Part shown: positions 7,906 to 17,467 of the stretch, one piece after another | Layout: every line of letters starts with the position of its first letter | Position numbering within the stretch: the stretch's first letter is position 1 | Virus record (IMG/VR): IMGVR_UViG_3300042691_056010 | Location: 1-44,230 of that record | Direction: 5' to 3' (one strand) | DNA length: 44,230 nt | From: a virus | The notes under the pieces: generated by a model | Told to the model about the DNA's origin: nothing | Database searches by the model: none | Seen by the model: only the letters and a program-made list of their open reading frames with translations | Position numbers and translations under genes: made by a program

Positions 7906-8748
7906 ATGACCACGCTCAGTGATCTGGCGAGCTTGCCAACCCCGGCAGTGATCGAGACCTTGTCCTTCGAGACGATCTTCTCGGAACTGCAGACGGAGTT
8001 TCAATCCCGCTACCCGGACTACTCGGCACTCTTGGCCTCGGACCCGGCCGTGAAACTCCTGGAGGTCGCAGCCTACCGGGAAGTGCTGCTCAGAAACCGA
8101 ATCAACGCCGCTGCCAAGGCCTCCCTCCTGGCTTTTGCCACAGGCAGCGATCTCGACCATCTGGCCGCTTTCTACGGCGTGACGCGCTTGATGGATGAGA
8201 CCGATGAGGCGCTGCGCCTGCGCACCCGTCAACGCATCATCGGCTTTGCCAATGCCGGTGGGGCTGCGCACTACCGCTACTGGGCGCTCTCGGCGTCCCC
8301 CGAGGTCGCCGATGTCGAGGTCGACAGCCCGGAGCCAGGGCGGGTACGCATCAGCGTGCTCGCCAAGGGTGAAGCAGACACCGTTCCGGATGCGGTGCTC
8401 GATGCCGTTCGCGCGGTTGTGCTGCGTGACGACATCCGGGTGCTGACCGATACCGTCGAGGTGGTGCCGGCCGAGTTGGTCCACGTCACCGTGATCGCCC
8501 GGATCTGGCTCTATCCCGACACACCGATGGCCGCCTTCGACGCCATCGAGGCACGGTTCAAGGAAGCGTTGGCTGCGCAGTCGGGCCTGGGCTGGGATCT
8601 GACGCCCTCCTGGGTGATTGGCGAGCTGCAGCGTCCCGGCGTGCACAAGGTCGAGTTGCTCGCGCCGAGCACCGACATTCGCGCCAACGCCAACCAGGCG
8701 GTGCGGCTGACCCATCTGAATCTGGAATTTGCGGGGCGGGACCGATAG
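7906..8748 (+). CDS. Baseplate protein J (gp6-like)
   Basis: 280 residues. Family marks are FQSRYPDYSALLASDPAVKLLEVAAYREVLLRNRINAA in shortened form, ATGSDLDHLAAFYGVTRL, and the AGGAAHYRYWALSASPEVADV block found in P2 gpJ. It forms the baseplate ring with W and I. It begins immediately after the W stop codon (GTGAATGAC), consistent with coupled translation. Confidence 0.93.
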   Translation: MTTLSDLASLPTPAVIETLSFETIFSELQTEFQSRYPDYSALLASDPAVKLLEVAAYREVLLRNRINAAAKASLLAFATGSDLDHLAAFYGVTRLMDETDEALRLRTRQRIIGFANAGGAAHYRYWALSASPEVADVEVDSPEPGRVRISVLAKGEADTVPDAVLDAVRAVVLRDDIRVLTDTVEVVPAELVHVTVIARIWLYPDTPMAAFDAIEARFKEALAAQSGLGWDLTPSWVIGELQRPGVHKVELLAPSTDIRANANQAVRLTHLNLEFAGRDR

Positions 8749-8790
8749 CGCTTCACGCCTTCCCATTTCTCCCCCTGCGTTGGAGGGCAC

Positions 8791-10365
8791 ATGACCGCTG
8801 ACCATCTGCTGCCCGCCAATGCCACACCGCTGGAGCAGGCGTTATCCCTGGCGACCGATCCGCTGTCCAGGCTGGCACTGCCGGCAGATGCGATCCGCCA
8901 GTTCAAGACCGATCCGTCGGACCCGCTGCTGCCCTGGCTGATCTGGGAGTATGGCCTCGGCGAATTGTTGCCCTACCTGCCCCAGCCAAGGCAGGCGATT
9001 GCCGAGGGCATCCTCTGGCAGCGACTGCGTGGCACACCGGCCGCACTGGCGACCGCCTTGTCCTGGATCGGGATGCGCGCCACGGTCGAGCAGGAACCCC
9101 CCGGTGTTCACTTTGCCGAGTTTCAGCTTGATCCGGGGCTGGTGCTCGACAGCGACACGGCGATTGCCAACCTGATCGCCATTGCGCGGCTGTCGGCACC
9201 GGCCCGCAGTCGGCTATCACGCCTCTATCACGGCCATGACCTGCGTCGCATCGTGCTGGATGAGAGTCGGCTGGGCGAGGCGCTGCTGTCGGATCACAGT
9301 GGGGTGTTCTGGAGAGACGGGCGCACCAAGTTGTCGTTTGGGCGAGGCTTCGCGCAGCACGCGCTGGCATCCGGACAACAGATCGAGCCGAACCGTGAGG
9401 CCGTGCGCTTTGCCGTGGCACGCTTGATCGACCGGTATTTGCTCGACTTCTCGGCCCTGGGCGATCCCGGGCACACGCCCAACGAGGAGATCCTGCACTC
9501 GCATCTGTTCACGCTGGCCAATGCGCTGGGGGTGCCGGATGCGACCACCTTGCTGCCCGAACGCCGCTTTGCCCGGGCGATGGTGGTGCTATCAAGCAGC
9601 ACGCCCTTGGGCGATATCAACGCCAACCTGCCGCGCTTTGCCTGGCAGGAGCTGGGGCAGGCGATCACCCTGGGTGGCAGTGACAAGCTTTCCGCGACGC
9701 CGCACCGGCTGATTCGCGTGGAGGTGCTGGAGCGATTCAGGCGGGCGCATACGAGTGACCTGGTCGTGCCGACCTTGAGTCTGCTGGCCCACCGCGACCA
9801 TCTTGCCGTCCACAGGGTCCAGGCCCGTGCCGATCAGGCGCTGGGGATGTGGGCCTTGGGCGAATCGGCGCCCAGCCTCGACCGGGGTTTTGTGCGGCGT
9901 GATCACGCCCGGAGCAATCCAGCTCTACCCGATGCGGCCGGCTGGCGGCCACGCCTGTACCAACGGGCGCAGGTGGTGCTCAGTGAGGGCATTCTGGGCG
10001 AGGTCAATACCCGCACGCCCCGGCGAGCACTGTTGCGCACCCGGCCGCTGCCCACCCTGGGCGATCTCACCTTGGGGGATGTGGCCGAGGTCGAGTGGCG
10101 AACGCTGACCGAGATGCACATCGTCGTCTCGGGCTTCACCGATGTGGCGCCTTACGGGTTTGAGGAAACACCCTCCAACCTGCAGCGCCTGCTCACCCGC
10201 GCCACCGAGCGCAACACAAGCACGCAAGCGGCGCCATCGCGGGTTGCCGTGGCCAGTCACCAAGCCGGCTGGCAGGGCCAGACCTGGACCGGTGTGCGCT
10301 GGCCGACCTCGAACTGGACCGACACCCGCGAGCTGATCGGCGCGACCCATCAGACGCTGAACTGA
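8791..10365 (+). CDS. Tail protein I with a large C-terminal extension
   Basis: 524 residues. The first ~180 residues match P2 gpI in style: LLPWLIWEYGLGELLPYLP, then ILWQRLRGTPAALATALSWI. The remaining ~340 residues have no counterpart in P2 gpI, which is about one third this length. They are mixed beta-type sequence with repeated DRGFVRRD- and RTRPLPTLGDLTLGDV-like segments. The extension may act as an additional baseplate or fibre-docking domain (inference). It follows J after 42 bases with a GGAGG ribosome site. Confidence 0.8.
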   Translation: MTADHLLPANATPLEQALSLATDPLSRLALPADAIRQFKTDPSDPLLPWLIWEYGLGELLPYLPQPRQAIAEGILWQRLRGTPAALATALSWIGMRATVEQEPPGVHFAEFQLDPGLVLDSDTAIANLIAIARLSAPARSRLSRLYHGHDLRRIVLDESRLGEALLSDHSGVFWRDGRTKLSFGRGFAQHALASGQQIEPNREAVRFAVARLIDRYLLDFSALGDPGHTPNEEILHSHLFTLANALGVPDATTLLPERRFARAMVVLSSSTPLGDINANLPRFAWQELGQAITLGGSDKLSATPHRLIRVEVLERFRRAHTSDLVVPTLSLLAHRDHLAVHRVQARADQALGMWALGESAPSLDRGFVRRDHARSNPALPDAAGWRPRLYQRAQVVLSEGILGEVNTRTPRRALLRTRPLPTLGDLTLGDVAEVEWRTLTEMHIVVSGFTDVAPYGFEETPSNLQRLLTRATERNTSTQAAPSRVAVASHQAGWQGQTWTGVRWPTSNWTDTRELIGATHQTLN

Positions 10366-10428
10366 TTCGGCGGCGCACCGAGCGCTGCTGCTTTGCATTT
10401 CTCCCTCATTCATTTTCTGGAGCACCCG

Positions 10429-11133
10429 ATGGCCATCCTGACTGCCAGCGGTCGCGCGGCCCTTGCCGCCGCGATCAAAGAACAAACCCTGCACCTCGCC
10501 CTGGGCGAGGGCGACTCCTTGTGGGACACCACCAAGGCGATCAGCACATCTTTTGCTCAGTTGCCAGACTCTGCGGGTGTGATTGAGCTGGGCTTTACGC
10601 ACCTGGCCGACATCCGCGTCACCTCGCTCAATGACCAGACCGAGTACCTGCTCGATGTGGACTACAGCGCCAATGCCCGTGAGGGCGTGATCCGCCGTCT
10701 GCCGGCCAGCGCCATCCCCGAAGGCGGTGACGTCACGGTCCACTTCAAGATCTCGCACCCGCCCGAGTCGATTGGCCAGACGGCGCTGCTGCGCGAAGTC
10801 GGCCGCCGAGTGGTGGACGAGGTGCATTTCGTTGCCGCTGACCCCGAGGGCGAGATCGTGGTGCCGACTGGACGCTACCAGCTGGTCACCGAGCCCACGA
10901 ACCACCTTTTCATTCGGGTGCGGTTTGACTTCGAGGATGCCGCGACCTCCATCGTGCGTGAGCAGGGCCTATTCGTCGGCACCCACACCGATCCTCAATT
11001 GCCCGTTGGGCAGAAATTCTTCGTGCCGAGCCAAGTCGTTGAGCCCGGCATCCTCCTCGTGCTGCAGAACTCGGTGCCCATCGTGCGCCAGCCCAGCACG
11101 CGCGAGACCTTCGAATTCGTTGTCACTTTCTAA
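10429..11133 (+). CDS. Phage baseplate/tail-fibre-associated protein, function unassigned
   Basis: 234 residues starting MAILTASGRAALAAAIKEQ, a start seen in tail proteins next to gpI. The middle part (DSAGVIELGFTHLADIRVTSL, GGDVTVHFKISHPP) is beta-rich. The ATG at 10429 has a GGAG site about 7 bases upstream, so the open frame upstream of it is not used. Its place between I and the large DUF4815-type protein suggests a link between baseplate and fibre. No catalytic motif was seen. Confidence 0.6.
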   Translation: MAILTASGRAALAAAIKEQTLHLALGEGDSLWDTTKAISTSFAQLPDSAGVIELGFTHLADIRVTSLNDQTEYLLDVDYSANAREGVIRRLPASAIPEGGDVTVHFKISHPPESIGQTALLREVGRRVVDEVHFVAADPEGEIVVPTGRYQLVTEPTNHLFIRVRFDFEDAATSIVREQGLFVGTHTDPQLPVGQKFFVPSQVVEPGILLVLQNSVPIVRQPSTRETFEFVVTF

Positions 11134-11148
11134 TCTGCGAGGCCACCC

Positions 11149-14100
11149 ATGATCGAGCGTTACTACAACCTGTTTGACCCGGCCAAGCACTACACCCAGC
11201 TCTTGTTCCGTGCCGGCGACGGCCTGCAATCACGAGAACTCAACGAGATTCAGACGACCCTGATCCACCGCCTGCAAGGCGTGGCTGATGCGCTGTTGAA
11301 GGATGGCGACATCGTCAGCGGGGCCAACTTGCAGATCGATGCCAACACGGGGCTCGCGACCCTGGAAGCCGGCCGCGTCTATCTGCGCGGCGCGGTGCGC
11401 GAAGTACCGGCTGCGAGTTTCACCGTCCCCACCACCGGCCGTATCGCGGTCGGCGTCCGCTTCACCACCCGCACGGTCACCGAACTCGAAGACCCCAACC
11501 TGCGCGAGCCGGCCGTCGGCGTGCGCAACTACCAGGAGCCGGGGGCCGGGCGTCTGCAGGAGACCCTCGCCTGGGGCTGGGAAGGTGCCGGCACCAGTGA
11601 CGGCCAGCCCGGAGATTTCCACGCCGTCTACGCGCTGGACAACGGCATCCTGGAGAACCGCCGCCAGCCGCCGGTGCTCGATGGCGTGATTGCGAGTCTG
11701 GCGCGCTACGACTATGACGCCAACGGCCACTACGTGACCGAAGGGCTGGGTGTGCGTTTCCTCAGCACCGATACCGATGCCCAAGAGCACATTTTCTCGG
11801 TTGCCGAGGGACGGGCCAACATCGACGGTTTCAAGGTCGAGCGCACCCAGTCTCAGCGCATGCGTCTGCCCATCGACCCAGATTTGCAGCGGGTGTCCTC
11901 CGAGCCGCAGGTTTTCAATGACTCGGGCGATGGCTCGATGATCGTCACGATCAACCGTCCGTCGCTGGCGCAGGTGATTGACATCAAGGTCACACAGCAG
12001 AAGACCGAGACGGTGGTCCATGGCGCCTTCACAGGCAGCCGAGATGTCTTGACCGAACCGACCGTGGTGGCCGTGCTCACCATCAAACAAGGCACGACCA
12101 CCTATGCGCAAGGCACCGACTACAAGATGGTGGGTGACGAGATCGACTGGAGCCCGGGGGGCGCCGAGCCGGCTCCCGGATCGAGCTACCAGGTCACCTA
12201 CCAGTACATCGCCAGCCTCACCCCAACGAACCTGACCGACACCGGCTTCAAGGTCACGGGCGTGGTGCAGGGCTCCACGATGTACATCGACTACCAGTGG
12301 AAGCTGCCACGCATCGATGTGCTGGCACTCACCGCCGATGGTCAGGTCGAGCGCATCAAGGGCATCAGCCAGGTGAGGAATCCCGTCGCACCCACCGTGC
12401 CGGCGTCACGCATCGCGCTGGCCGAGATCGCTTACAGCTGGCGTAGCGGTTCGATCCCTGTCGTCAGAAATATCGCCATTCGCACCATCAAGGTCTCGGA
12501 ACTGACCGCGATGCAGCGCCAGATCGCGGATCTCTACGATCTGATGGCGCTCGAGCGCTTGCGGGTGGACGCCAACATCCGTGAGCCCGCTGCCAAGAAG
12601 GGACTGTTCGTCGACAACTTCCTCGACGACGATCTGCGCGATCAGGGCGTGGCGCAGACCGGCGCGGTGGTGGCGGGGGTCCTGACCCTGCCGATCACCG
12701 CTTCGGCGCAGCACGCCAAGGACAACGGCAACGTCCTCATCACGCTCGACTACACCCTGACCCCGGTGGTGGAGCAGCTGGCCCGCACGGGTGCGATGAA
12801 GATCAACCCCTACCAGGCCTTCGAGCCAGTGCCGGCCCGGGTGACGCTCAATCCAGCCGTCGACCAGTTCACGGTGACCAACACCACCTGGGCCTCGGAT
12901 GTGACCGAGCGCCTGATCGAGGGAAGTGGCGTTCTGGAACAGGTGGTCGGCACCCGGGTCAGTGAGCAGGTGCTTGCCGCCCGGTCCGAGGAAGCCCAGT
13001 TCCTGCGCAGCTTGCAGGTCGCCTACACCGTCATGGGCTTTGGGCCGAACGAAGCCCTGGCACAACTGCGCTTCGATGGCATCGGGATCAGCCAGCCAGC
13101 CGGCACAGCAGCCAATACCTCCGGTCTACTCACGGGCAGCTTCCAGATCCCGCAGGCCATCCCCGCCGGTGCGAAGCTGGTGGAATTCCTCGGGGCGGGT
13201 GGCAGTTATGGCTCCGCCACCTACGTCGGTCGCGGCCAGATCGTCACCGAAACGCGCCGACGCATTCTGACCACGGTGGTGCGCCGCTGGGACCCGCTGG
13301 CACAGACCTTCACGTTGCCCGAGCGCCGCACCATCGGTGGCTTGGAGTTGTGGTTCACCACCAAGGGCGGCGCTGCGCCAGTGATCGTGCAGATCCGTGA
13401 AACGCAGGTCGGCATCCCGACCACCACGGTGCTGACCGAAGGCCGATTGCTGGCGTCCGACATCAAGACCGACGGCAACCCGACCCGCATCTCGCTTGAC
13501 CCGGTGGCACTCGAGGCCAACCGTGAGTACGCCATCGTGGTGCTCACCGACGATGCGAACCACACCGTATCGGTCGCGGAACTCGGTAAATACGACCCGC
13601 GCACCGGTTGGGTCACCGCTCAGCCCTACCAGATCGGCGTGCTGCTCTCGTCCTCCAACGGCATCACCTGGACCCCGCACCAGACGCAGGACCTGACCTT
13701 CCGTCTCTTGGGTTGCCGCTTCACGCAAACTACCAAGTCGGTCTCGCTGGGCCAGTACACCGTGACGAATCTGTCGGATGTGATGGCCCTTGCGGGCGTC
13801 GAGCGTCCGGCCGCCGGCACCGACGTGCAGTTTCTGGCGACCGATGCCCAGGGGCGGATCTACACCTTGTCGGAAGACCGGGGTCTGGCCTTGAGCGAGA
13901 AGCTTTCCGGCAATCTGGCCGTGTCAGCCCGGCTGACCGGTACCGATACCGCCAGTCCGATCCTGTATCCGGGCACGCAGCTGGTGTTCGGCACGCTGGA
14001 GGCAGCGGGGGACTACCTGTCCCGCGCCATTCCGGCTGCCGCCACCTTCAATGTAGCGGTGACTTTCGATGCGCTGACACCTGGCACGTCCAGCGTGACG

Positions 14101-14310
14101 GTGCAGGCGGAGTCCGGTACGTCGGGGAGTTTCCAGGCGCTGTCGCTGTCCTCGGGTGTGGAAGTCGGCAACGGCTGGGTGGAGCGCACCTACAAGGCCA
14201 GCAGCCTCGTTGGCGTCGGCGCAGACCGCACCACGCGCGTGAAGCTGGCGCTGTCCGGCAATCCGCAGCACCGGCCCTTCGTGCGCAACCTGCGCGTCAT
14301 CGTCACCTGA
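11149..14310 (+). CDS. Large DUF4815-type phage tail/baseplate protein
   Basis: 1053 residues. The N-terminus IERYYNLFDPAKHYTQLLF and the nearby LQSRELNEIQTTLIHRLQ are the recognisable signature of DUF4815 proteins, large structural proteins of contractile phages that probably attach the fibres to the baseplate. The rest is a chain of beta-rich domains with a C-terminal segment like a receptor-facing or tip region (TVQAESGTSGSFQALSLSS). No enzymatic motif is visible. It starts 15 bases after the preceding gene, following a GAGG site. Confidence 0.8.
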   Translation: MIERYYNLFDPAKHYTQLLFRAGDGLQSRELNEIQTTLIHRLQGVADALLKDGDIVSGANLQIDANTGLATLEAGRVYLRGAVREVPAASFTVPTTGRIAVGVRFTTRTVTELEDPNLREPAVGVRNYQEPGAGRLQETLAWGWEGAGTSDGQPGDFHAVYALDNGILENRRQPPVLDGVIASLARYDYDANGHYVTEGLGVRFLSTDTDAQEHIFSVAEGRANIDGFKVERTQSQRMRLPIDPDLQRVSSEPQVFNDSGDGSMIVTINRPSLAQVIDIKVTQQKTETVVHGAFTGSRDVLTEPTVVAVLTIKQGTTTYAQGTDYKMVGDEIDWSPGGAEPAPGSSYQVTYQYIASLTPTNLTDTGFKVTGVVQGSTMYIDYQWKLPRIDVLALTADGQVERIKGISQVRNPVAPTVPASRIALAEIAYSWRSGSIPVVRNIAIRTIKVSELTAMQRQIADLYDLMALERLRVDANIREPAAKKGLFVDNFLDDDLRDQGVAQTGAVVAGVLTLPITASAQHAKDNGNVLITLDYTLTPVVEQLARTGAMKINPYQAFEPVPARVTLNPAVDQFTVTNTTWASDVTERLIEGSGVLEQVVGTRVSEQVLAARSEEAQFLRSLQVAYTVMGFGPNEALAQLRFDGIGISQPAGTAANTSGLLTGSFQIPQAIPAGAKLVEFLGAGGSYGSATYVGRGQIVTETRRRILTTVVRRWDPLAQTFTLPERRTIGGLELWFTTKGGAAPVIVQIRETQVGIPTTTVLTEGRLLASDIKTDGNPTRISLDPVALEANREYAIVVLTDDANHTVSVAELGKYDPRTGWVTAQPYQIGVLLSSSNGITWTPHQTQDLTFRLLGCRFTQTTKSVSLGQYTVTNLSDVMALAGVERPAAGTDVQFLATDAQGRIYTLSEDRGLALSEKLSGNLAVSARLTGTDTASPILYPGTQLVFGTLEAAGDYLSRAIPAAATFNVAVTFDALTPGTSSVTVQAESGTSGSFQALSLSSGVEVGNGWVERTYKASSLVGVGADRTTRVKLALSGNPQHRPFVRNLRVIVT

Positions 14311-14322
14311 TGGGAGTGAGCG

Positions 14323-14529
14323 ATGACCCAGGAGCGCACGCCGCGCGGCTATCCGCTGCCGCATCCCGAGCACCTGCTGTCTGAAGACGTCCTTAACCTG
14401 CGTGAGGCTCTCACCCGCATCGATGCGGATGTGGCCGTGCAGGAGGCGTCCACCCAGCAGGGGCAAGACCAACTCACCGAACGGCTGCACCGCCAGCAAC
14501 TGCGGGTGTTTCACCAGTTCGGCTTTTAA
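14323..14529 (+). CDS. Small helical phage tail protein, unknown
   Basis: 68 residues: a polar Pro-rich start (RGYPLPHPEHLLSED), then a helix with heptad-like spacing (LNLREALTRIDADVAVQEAS, QDQLTERLHRQQLRVF). It lies between the DUF4815-type gene and the coiled stalk gene with a GGGAG-type ribosome site. It may be a short fibre connector or trimerisation element. I do not recognise it. Confidence 0.6.
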   Translation: MTQERTPRGYPLPHPEHLLSEDVLNLREALTRIDADVAVQEASTQQGQDQLTERLHRQQLRVFHQFGF

Positions 14530-14541
14530 GGAGCACCCCCC

Positions 14542-15102
14542 ATGGCCAAAGACCCCTTGCTGCGCGATGCGGTGCGCGCGATCAAAGCCAAGATCGAAAC
14601 CGCCGCCGAGATCGCCACACCCGAAGAGCTGGCGTACCTCGGCACCGCCATCGACCGCATCGGTGGTCGTGCCACCGTCCTTGAGGTCGAGGAAATGGGC
14701 GACATCAAGATGGCGGAGATGTCGGCGCACGCCAACGCAGTGGAGACAGCGACGCTCGACACCATTGCCACGGCCGCTGATGTGGCCATTGCCAACGTCT
14801 CGGCCACCAAGACCGCCGCTGAGAGTTCCATCACAGCGACAAAGATAGCGGCCGAGACTTCGGTCACCCAGACCAAGAACGCGGCCTTGGCCGTGATGGC
14901 ACAGACCGAGACCAGCACGGTAGCCACCGTCAATGCGGCGGCCCAGACCGCGATCCAGCAAACCGCCAGCAGCCGCGATCAAGCGATTGCCGCCACGCAA
15001 AGCGCGGCCAACCAGGCCGTGGCTACGGCGCAAGCCGCTGCCAACAGCGTCACCCAGCAGCTGGTGCTGGGGCGCAAGACCTTCTTCCTTGCCCAACTCT
15101 AA
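14542..15102 (+). CDS. Ala/Thr-rich coiled stalk protein of the tail fibre region
   Basis: 186 residues. The first ~50 form a globular opening (LLRDAVRAIKAKIETAAEIATPEELAYLG in shortened form). Residues ~60-170 are almost entirely Ala, Thr, Gln and Ser with heptad repeats (AQTAIQQTASSRDQAIAATQ), which suggests a long parallel coiled coil. It ends in LVLGRKTFFLAQL. It is likely the shaft of a fibre. The repeats are degenerate, so there is no DNA-level repeat array. Role inferred from position and composition. Confidence 0.65.
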   Translation: MAKDPLLRDAVRAIKAKIETAAEIATPEELAYLGTAIDRIGGRATVLEVEEMGDIKMAEMSAHANAVETATLDTIATAADVAIANVSATKTAAESSITATKIAAETSVTQTKNAALAVMAQTETSTVATVNAAAQTAIQQTASSRDQAIAATQSAANQAVATAQAAANSVTQQLVLGRKTFFLAQL

Positions 15103-15114
15103 GGAGCCTCCTCG

Positions 15115-15426
15115 ATGTCCATTCTGGGAACGGCGCTGCCAGCCGCCAACACGCTGGCGACCCTCTACGAAGTGCCCACCGGCCGCCGTTCGGTGGTCAA
15201 TGTCGCCGCCTGCAACAAAGGCACGGCGGCCGCCAAGGTGCGCGTGGCGCTCACCGCATCAGCCACACCGGCCGAGAGCGAGTTCATCGAATTTGATGTG
15301 AGCCTTGCAGGCACTGAGGTGCTGGAACGCACTGCGCTCTCCTTGGCTGCGGGGCAGAAGATCGTGGTGCAGGCCAGCGTCGCCAGCGTGACATTCAACG
15401 CCTGGGGCATCGAGGAGGTGGCGTAA
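15115..15426 (+). CDS. Small beta-rich tail protein, unknown
   Basis: 103 residues (MSILGTALPAANTLATLYEV, then VVNVAACNKGTAAAKVRVAL and FNAWGIEEVA). The pattern fits a small beta-sandwich often encoded between fibre genes. It overlaps the following glycine-rich gene by one base (TAATG), so the two are probably co-translated. No known family motif was recognised. Confidence 0.65.
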   Translation: MSILGTALPAANTLATLYEVPTGRRSVVNVAACNKGTAAAKVRVALTASATPAESEFIEFDVSLAGTEVLERTALSLAAGQKIVVQASVASVTFNAWGIEEVA

Positions 15427-16667
15427 TGGGACGATTTCTGCGCAGCGTGAGCACCGATACCGTCGATCCACGCCAATACAAGAATTACCAAGAATACACC
15501 TCGGCAGGCAGTTACTCGTTCACGGTACCCGCCGGCGTCTCGCGCATCCGCACCATCGTGGTCGGTGCGGGCGGCGGTGGTGCCTGCTCCAAGACCACCT
15601 ATTACGGCGGTAACGGTGGGGGCGGTGGCGGTTTTGCGATGGGCGAGTACGACGTCATCCCGGGTCAAGTGTTGGCTATCACCGTGGGGGCCAGCGGCAG
15701 CGGATCGAGCAGCAACAACACCAAGGCTGGCAATGGCGGCACTTCTAGTGTCGGCAGCCTGCTGTCGGCCACCGGTGGTCAAGGCGCCGATGGCCACGGC
15801 AACAGCTACAGCAGCGGTGGTGCCGGCGGAACTGGCACGGGCGGCACGCTTTTTAACCGCACCGGCGGTACAGGCGGTCGTGGCAGCTACGGCTCTTGGG
15901 GCTCCGGCTCGGAGAACCACGGTGGTGGCGGTGGAGGTGCTGCCGGTTCCTGGCTCGGCAGTGGCGGAAACGGTGGCAGCGTGGGCTTCCAATCCCACTA
16001 CACCGCCGCAGGCGCGGGGGGCGGTGGCATTGGCGGCGCAGGAGGTAACACCACCCAATGGTCGCAGCAATCGTCATCCAACTACGTCGCCATCTCGGGC
16101 GCCGGTGGCGGCTCAGGGGGTGCTGGCGGTCACGGCACCGATTCCGGACAGATCTCGATCAGTGCCAGCAATGCGATGGGTTATGGCAACGGCGGCCCTG
16201 CAATCGATGGCAGCTTCGCCATCCCACTGTGGGGCACGCATTACTCCGCAGCGGGTATCGACCTGGCCGACTTCTCCAGTGCGGCCAGTGTGGTGCCCAA
16301 GTTCTACACCGCCGTGACCGGCTCGGCGGGACTGCTCACGGTGAAAGCCTATTCCTTTGCCACGCCGCGTCTGCTGAACTGCAACGGCGGAGGGGCGGCC
16401 GGTGTCTGGGGCCAATCGGCCGCTTTGATGGGCGGCAACGGTGGTCCCGGTGGCGGTGGCTCGGGCGGCTACTGCTACACCTCCAACAGCAGCTCCCATG
16501 GCGGTGCGGGTGGTTTTCTGGGGGGCGGTGGTGGAGGTGGTGGCTACAACGCCAACGGCGGCAACGGAGGCCACGGCGGTGGAGGCGGCGGTAACGGTAA
16601 CTACTACGGCGGCACTGGCGGCAACGGTGGCAATGGCGGTCCCGGCTACGTGGCCATTGAATGGTGA
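15426..16667 (+). CDS. Glycine-rich tail adhesin / receptor-binding candidate
   Basis: 413 residues. The N-terminus has the Gly-rich-domain opening YSFTVPAGVSRIRTIVVGAGGGG. Most of the rest is glycine runs (GGNGGGGGGFAMG, GGNGGPGGGGSGGYCY, GGGGGGGGYNANGGNGG) of the kind that fold as polyglycine-II sandwiches in phage tip adhesins. A non-glycine island (about residues 262-310) may carry a separate domain. The variable loops between glycine runs would set receptor specificity (inference from phage S16-type adhesins). The gene is followed by a small gene that may be its chaperone. Confidence 0.8.
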   Translation: MGRFLRSVSTDTVDPRQYKNYQEYTSAGSYSFTVPAGVSRIRTIVVGAGGGGACSKTTYYGGNGGGGGGFAMGEYDVIPGQVLAITVGASGSGSSSNNTKAGNGGTSSVGSLLSATGGQGADGHGNSYSSGGAGGTGTGGTLFNRTGGTGGRGSYGSWGSGSENHGGGGGGAAGSWLGSGGNGGSVGFQSHYTAAGAGGGGIGGAGGNTTQWSQQSSSNYVAISGAGGGSGGAGGHGTDSGQISISASNAMGYGNGGPAIDGSFAIPLWGTHYSAAGIDLADFSSAASVVPKFYTAVTGSAGLLTVKAYSFATPRLLNCNGGGAAGVWGQSAALMGGNGGPGGGGSGGYCYTSNSSSHGGAGGFLGGGGGGGGYNANGGNGGHGGGGGGNGNYYGGTGGNGGNGGPGYVAIEW

Positions 16668-16684
16668 TGAAGGAGGAACAAACG

Positions 16685-17107
16685 ATGCCCAACTGGATTC
16701 GACTCGATAACGACCGGGTGGTCGAGACCACCGACACCGACCCCAAGGGCCGGTTTCATCCGGACCTCAAATGGACCAAGGCGTCTGTCAGTGTGCAAGC
16801 CGGGATGGTCAAGCAGGCCGATGGCAGTTTTGCGTTGCCTGAACCGGCGCCGGAGAACGCCATTGCGGCCACGCTGACCCCGGCGACACCGCTGACCAAG
16901 CTAGCCTTCATGAACCGCTTCACGATGGAGGAGCTGGCGGCCATCTATACCGCCGCCAAGACCGAGGTCATGGTTGAGGTGTTCCTCGACAAACTCAAAC
17001 TGGCCGAACACGTCGATGTCACGGACCCACAGACCGTTGCAGGTCTGCAGGCGCTCGCCGCCAGCGGGCTGCTGACGGAGGCCCGAGTCCAGGAGGTCCT
17101 GCAGTGA
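16685..17107 (+). CDS. Small phage protein after the adhesin, possible fibre-assembly factor
   Basis: 140 residues, opening MPNWIRLDNDRVVETTDTDP then GRFHPDLKWTKA, an opening seen in proteins next to tail-fibre genes. The C-terminal half is helical (FMNRFTMEELAAIYTAAKTE, LQALAASGLLTEARVQEVL). The strong ribosome site AAGGAGGA at 16670-16677 supports the ATG at 16685. It overlaps the next gene by a stop/start GTGATG. The assembly role is a guess from position. Confidence 0.55.
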   Translation: MPNWIRLDNDRVVETTDTDPKGRFHPDLKWTKASVSVQAGMVKQADGSFALPEPAPENAIAATLTPATPLTKLAFMNRFTMEELAAIYTAAKTEVMVEVFLDKLKLAEHVDVTDPQTVAGLQALAASGLLTEARVQEVLQ

Positions 17108-17436
17108 TGGCCGCCTTGGTTCGTGTCCTCCAACAGCGTCTGTCTATGCTCGGGCTGTGGGGACTGTGCCAGATCGCGGCCGTGATCGCGTCCCTCTGGA
17201 TGCTCATCGCCGCCCTGGCCGGCAGTCGCCGCGCTTGGACCCTGGCGGTGGCCCATGACCAGCTGGCCAACGCGGCCTTCGGTGGTCACGAGGACGAGAC
17301 GCTGAGTTCCCGTGCCGGCAAAGCCTCGCGCGAAGGCAAGCGCTGGGCCTGTGTGCTGTGTCGGCTGCTCGACCGGCTCGATCCGAACCACTGCGAGAAG
17401 TCTATCGAGCCGGATGAGGGCAAGCCCATCTCTTGA
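17107..17436 (+). CDS. Small membrane-anchored phage protein, unknown
   Basis: About 109 residues. One strong membrane segment is visible (LGLWGLCQIAAVIASLWMLI, residues ~16-38), followed by a polar tail with CVLCRLLDRLDPNHC. The start is ATG 17107 or the overlapping GTG 17104. It is the last gene before a terminator, at the end of the fibre block. It could be a cargo or superinfection-type membrane protein, but no family was recognised. Confidence 0.5.
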   Translation: MAALVRVLQQRLSMLGLWGLCQIAAVIASLWMLIAALAGSRRAWTLAVAHDQLANAAFGGHEDETLSSRAGKASREGKRWACVLCRLLDRLDPNHCEKSIEPDEGKPIS

Positions 17437-17467
17437 CCCAGTCTCGCTGCATCCAACCCGTTCACCC

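Noticed and set aside
14700-15060. Ala/Thr repeat stretch as a DNA satellite
   Set aside because: The protein heptads are degenerate and codons vary, so there is no repeated DNA unit.
15426-16667. Repetitive GGCGGTGGC-type DNA as a CRISPR or tandem repeat array
   Set aside because: The repetition follows glycine codons in one open frame and has no constant unit or spacer length.
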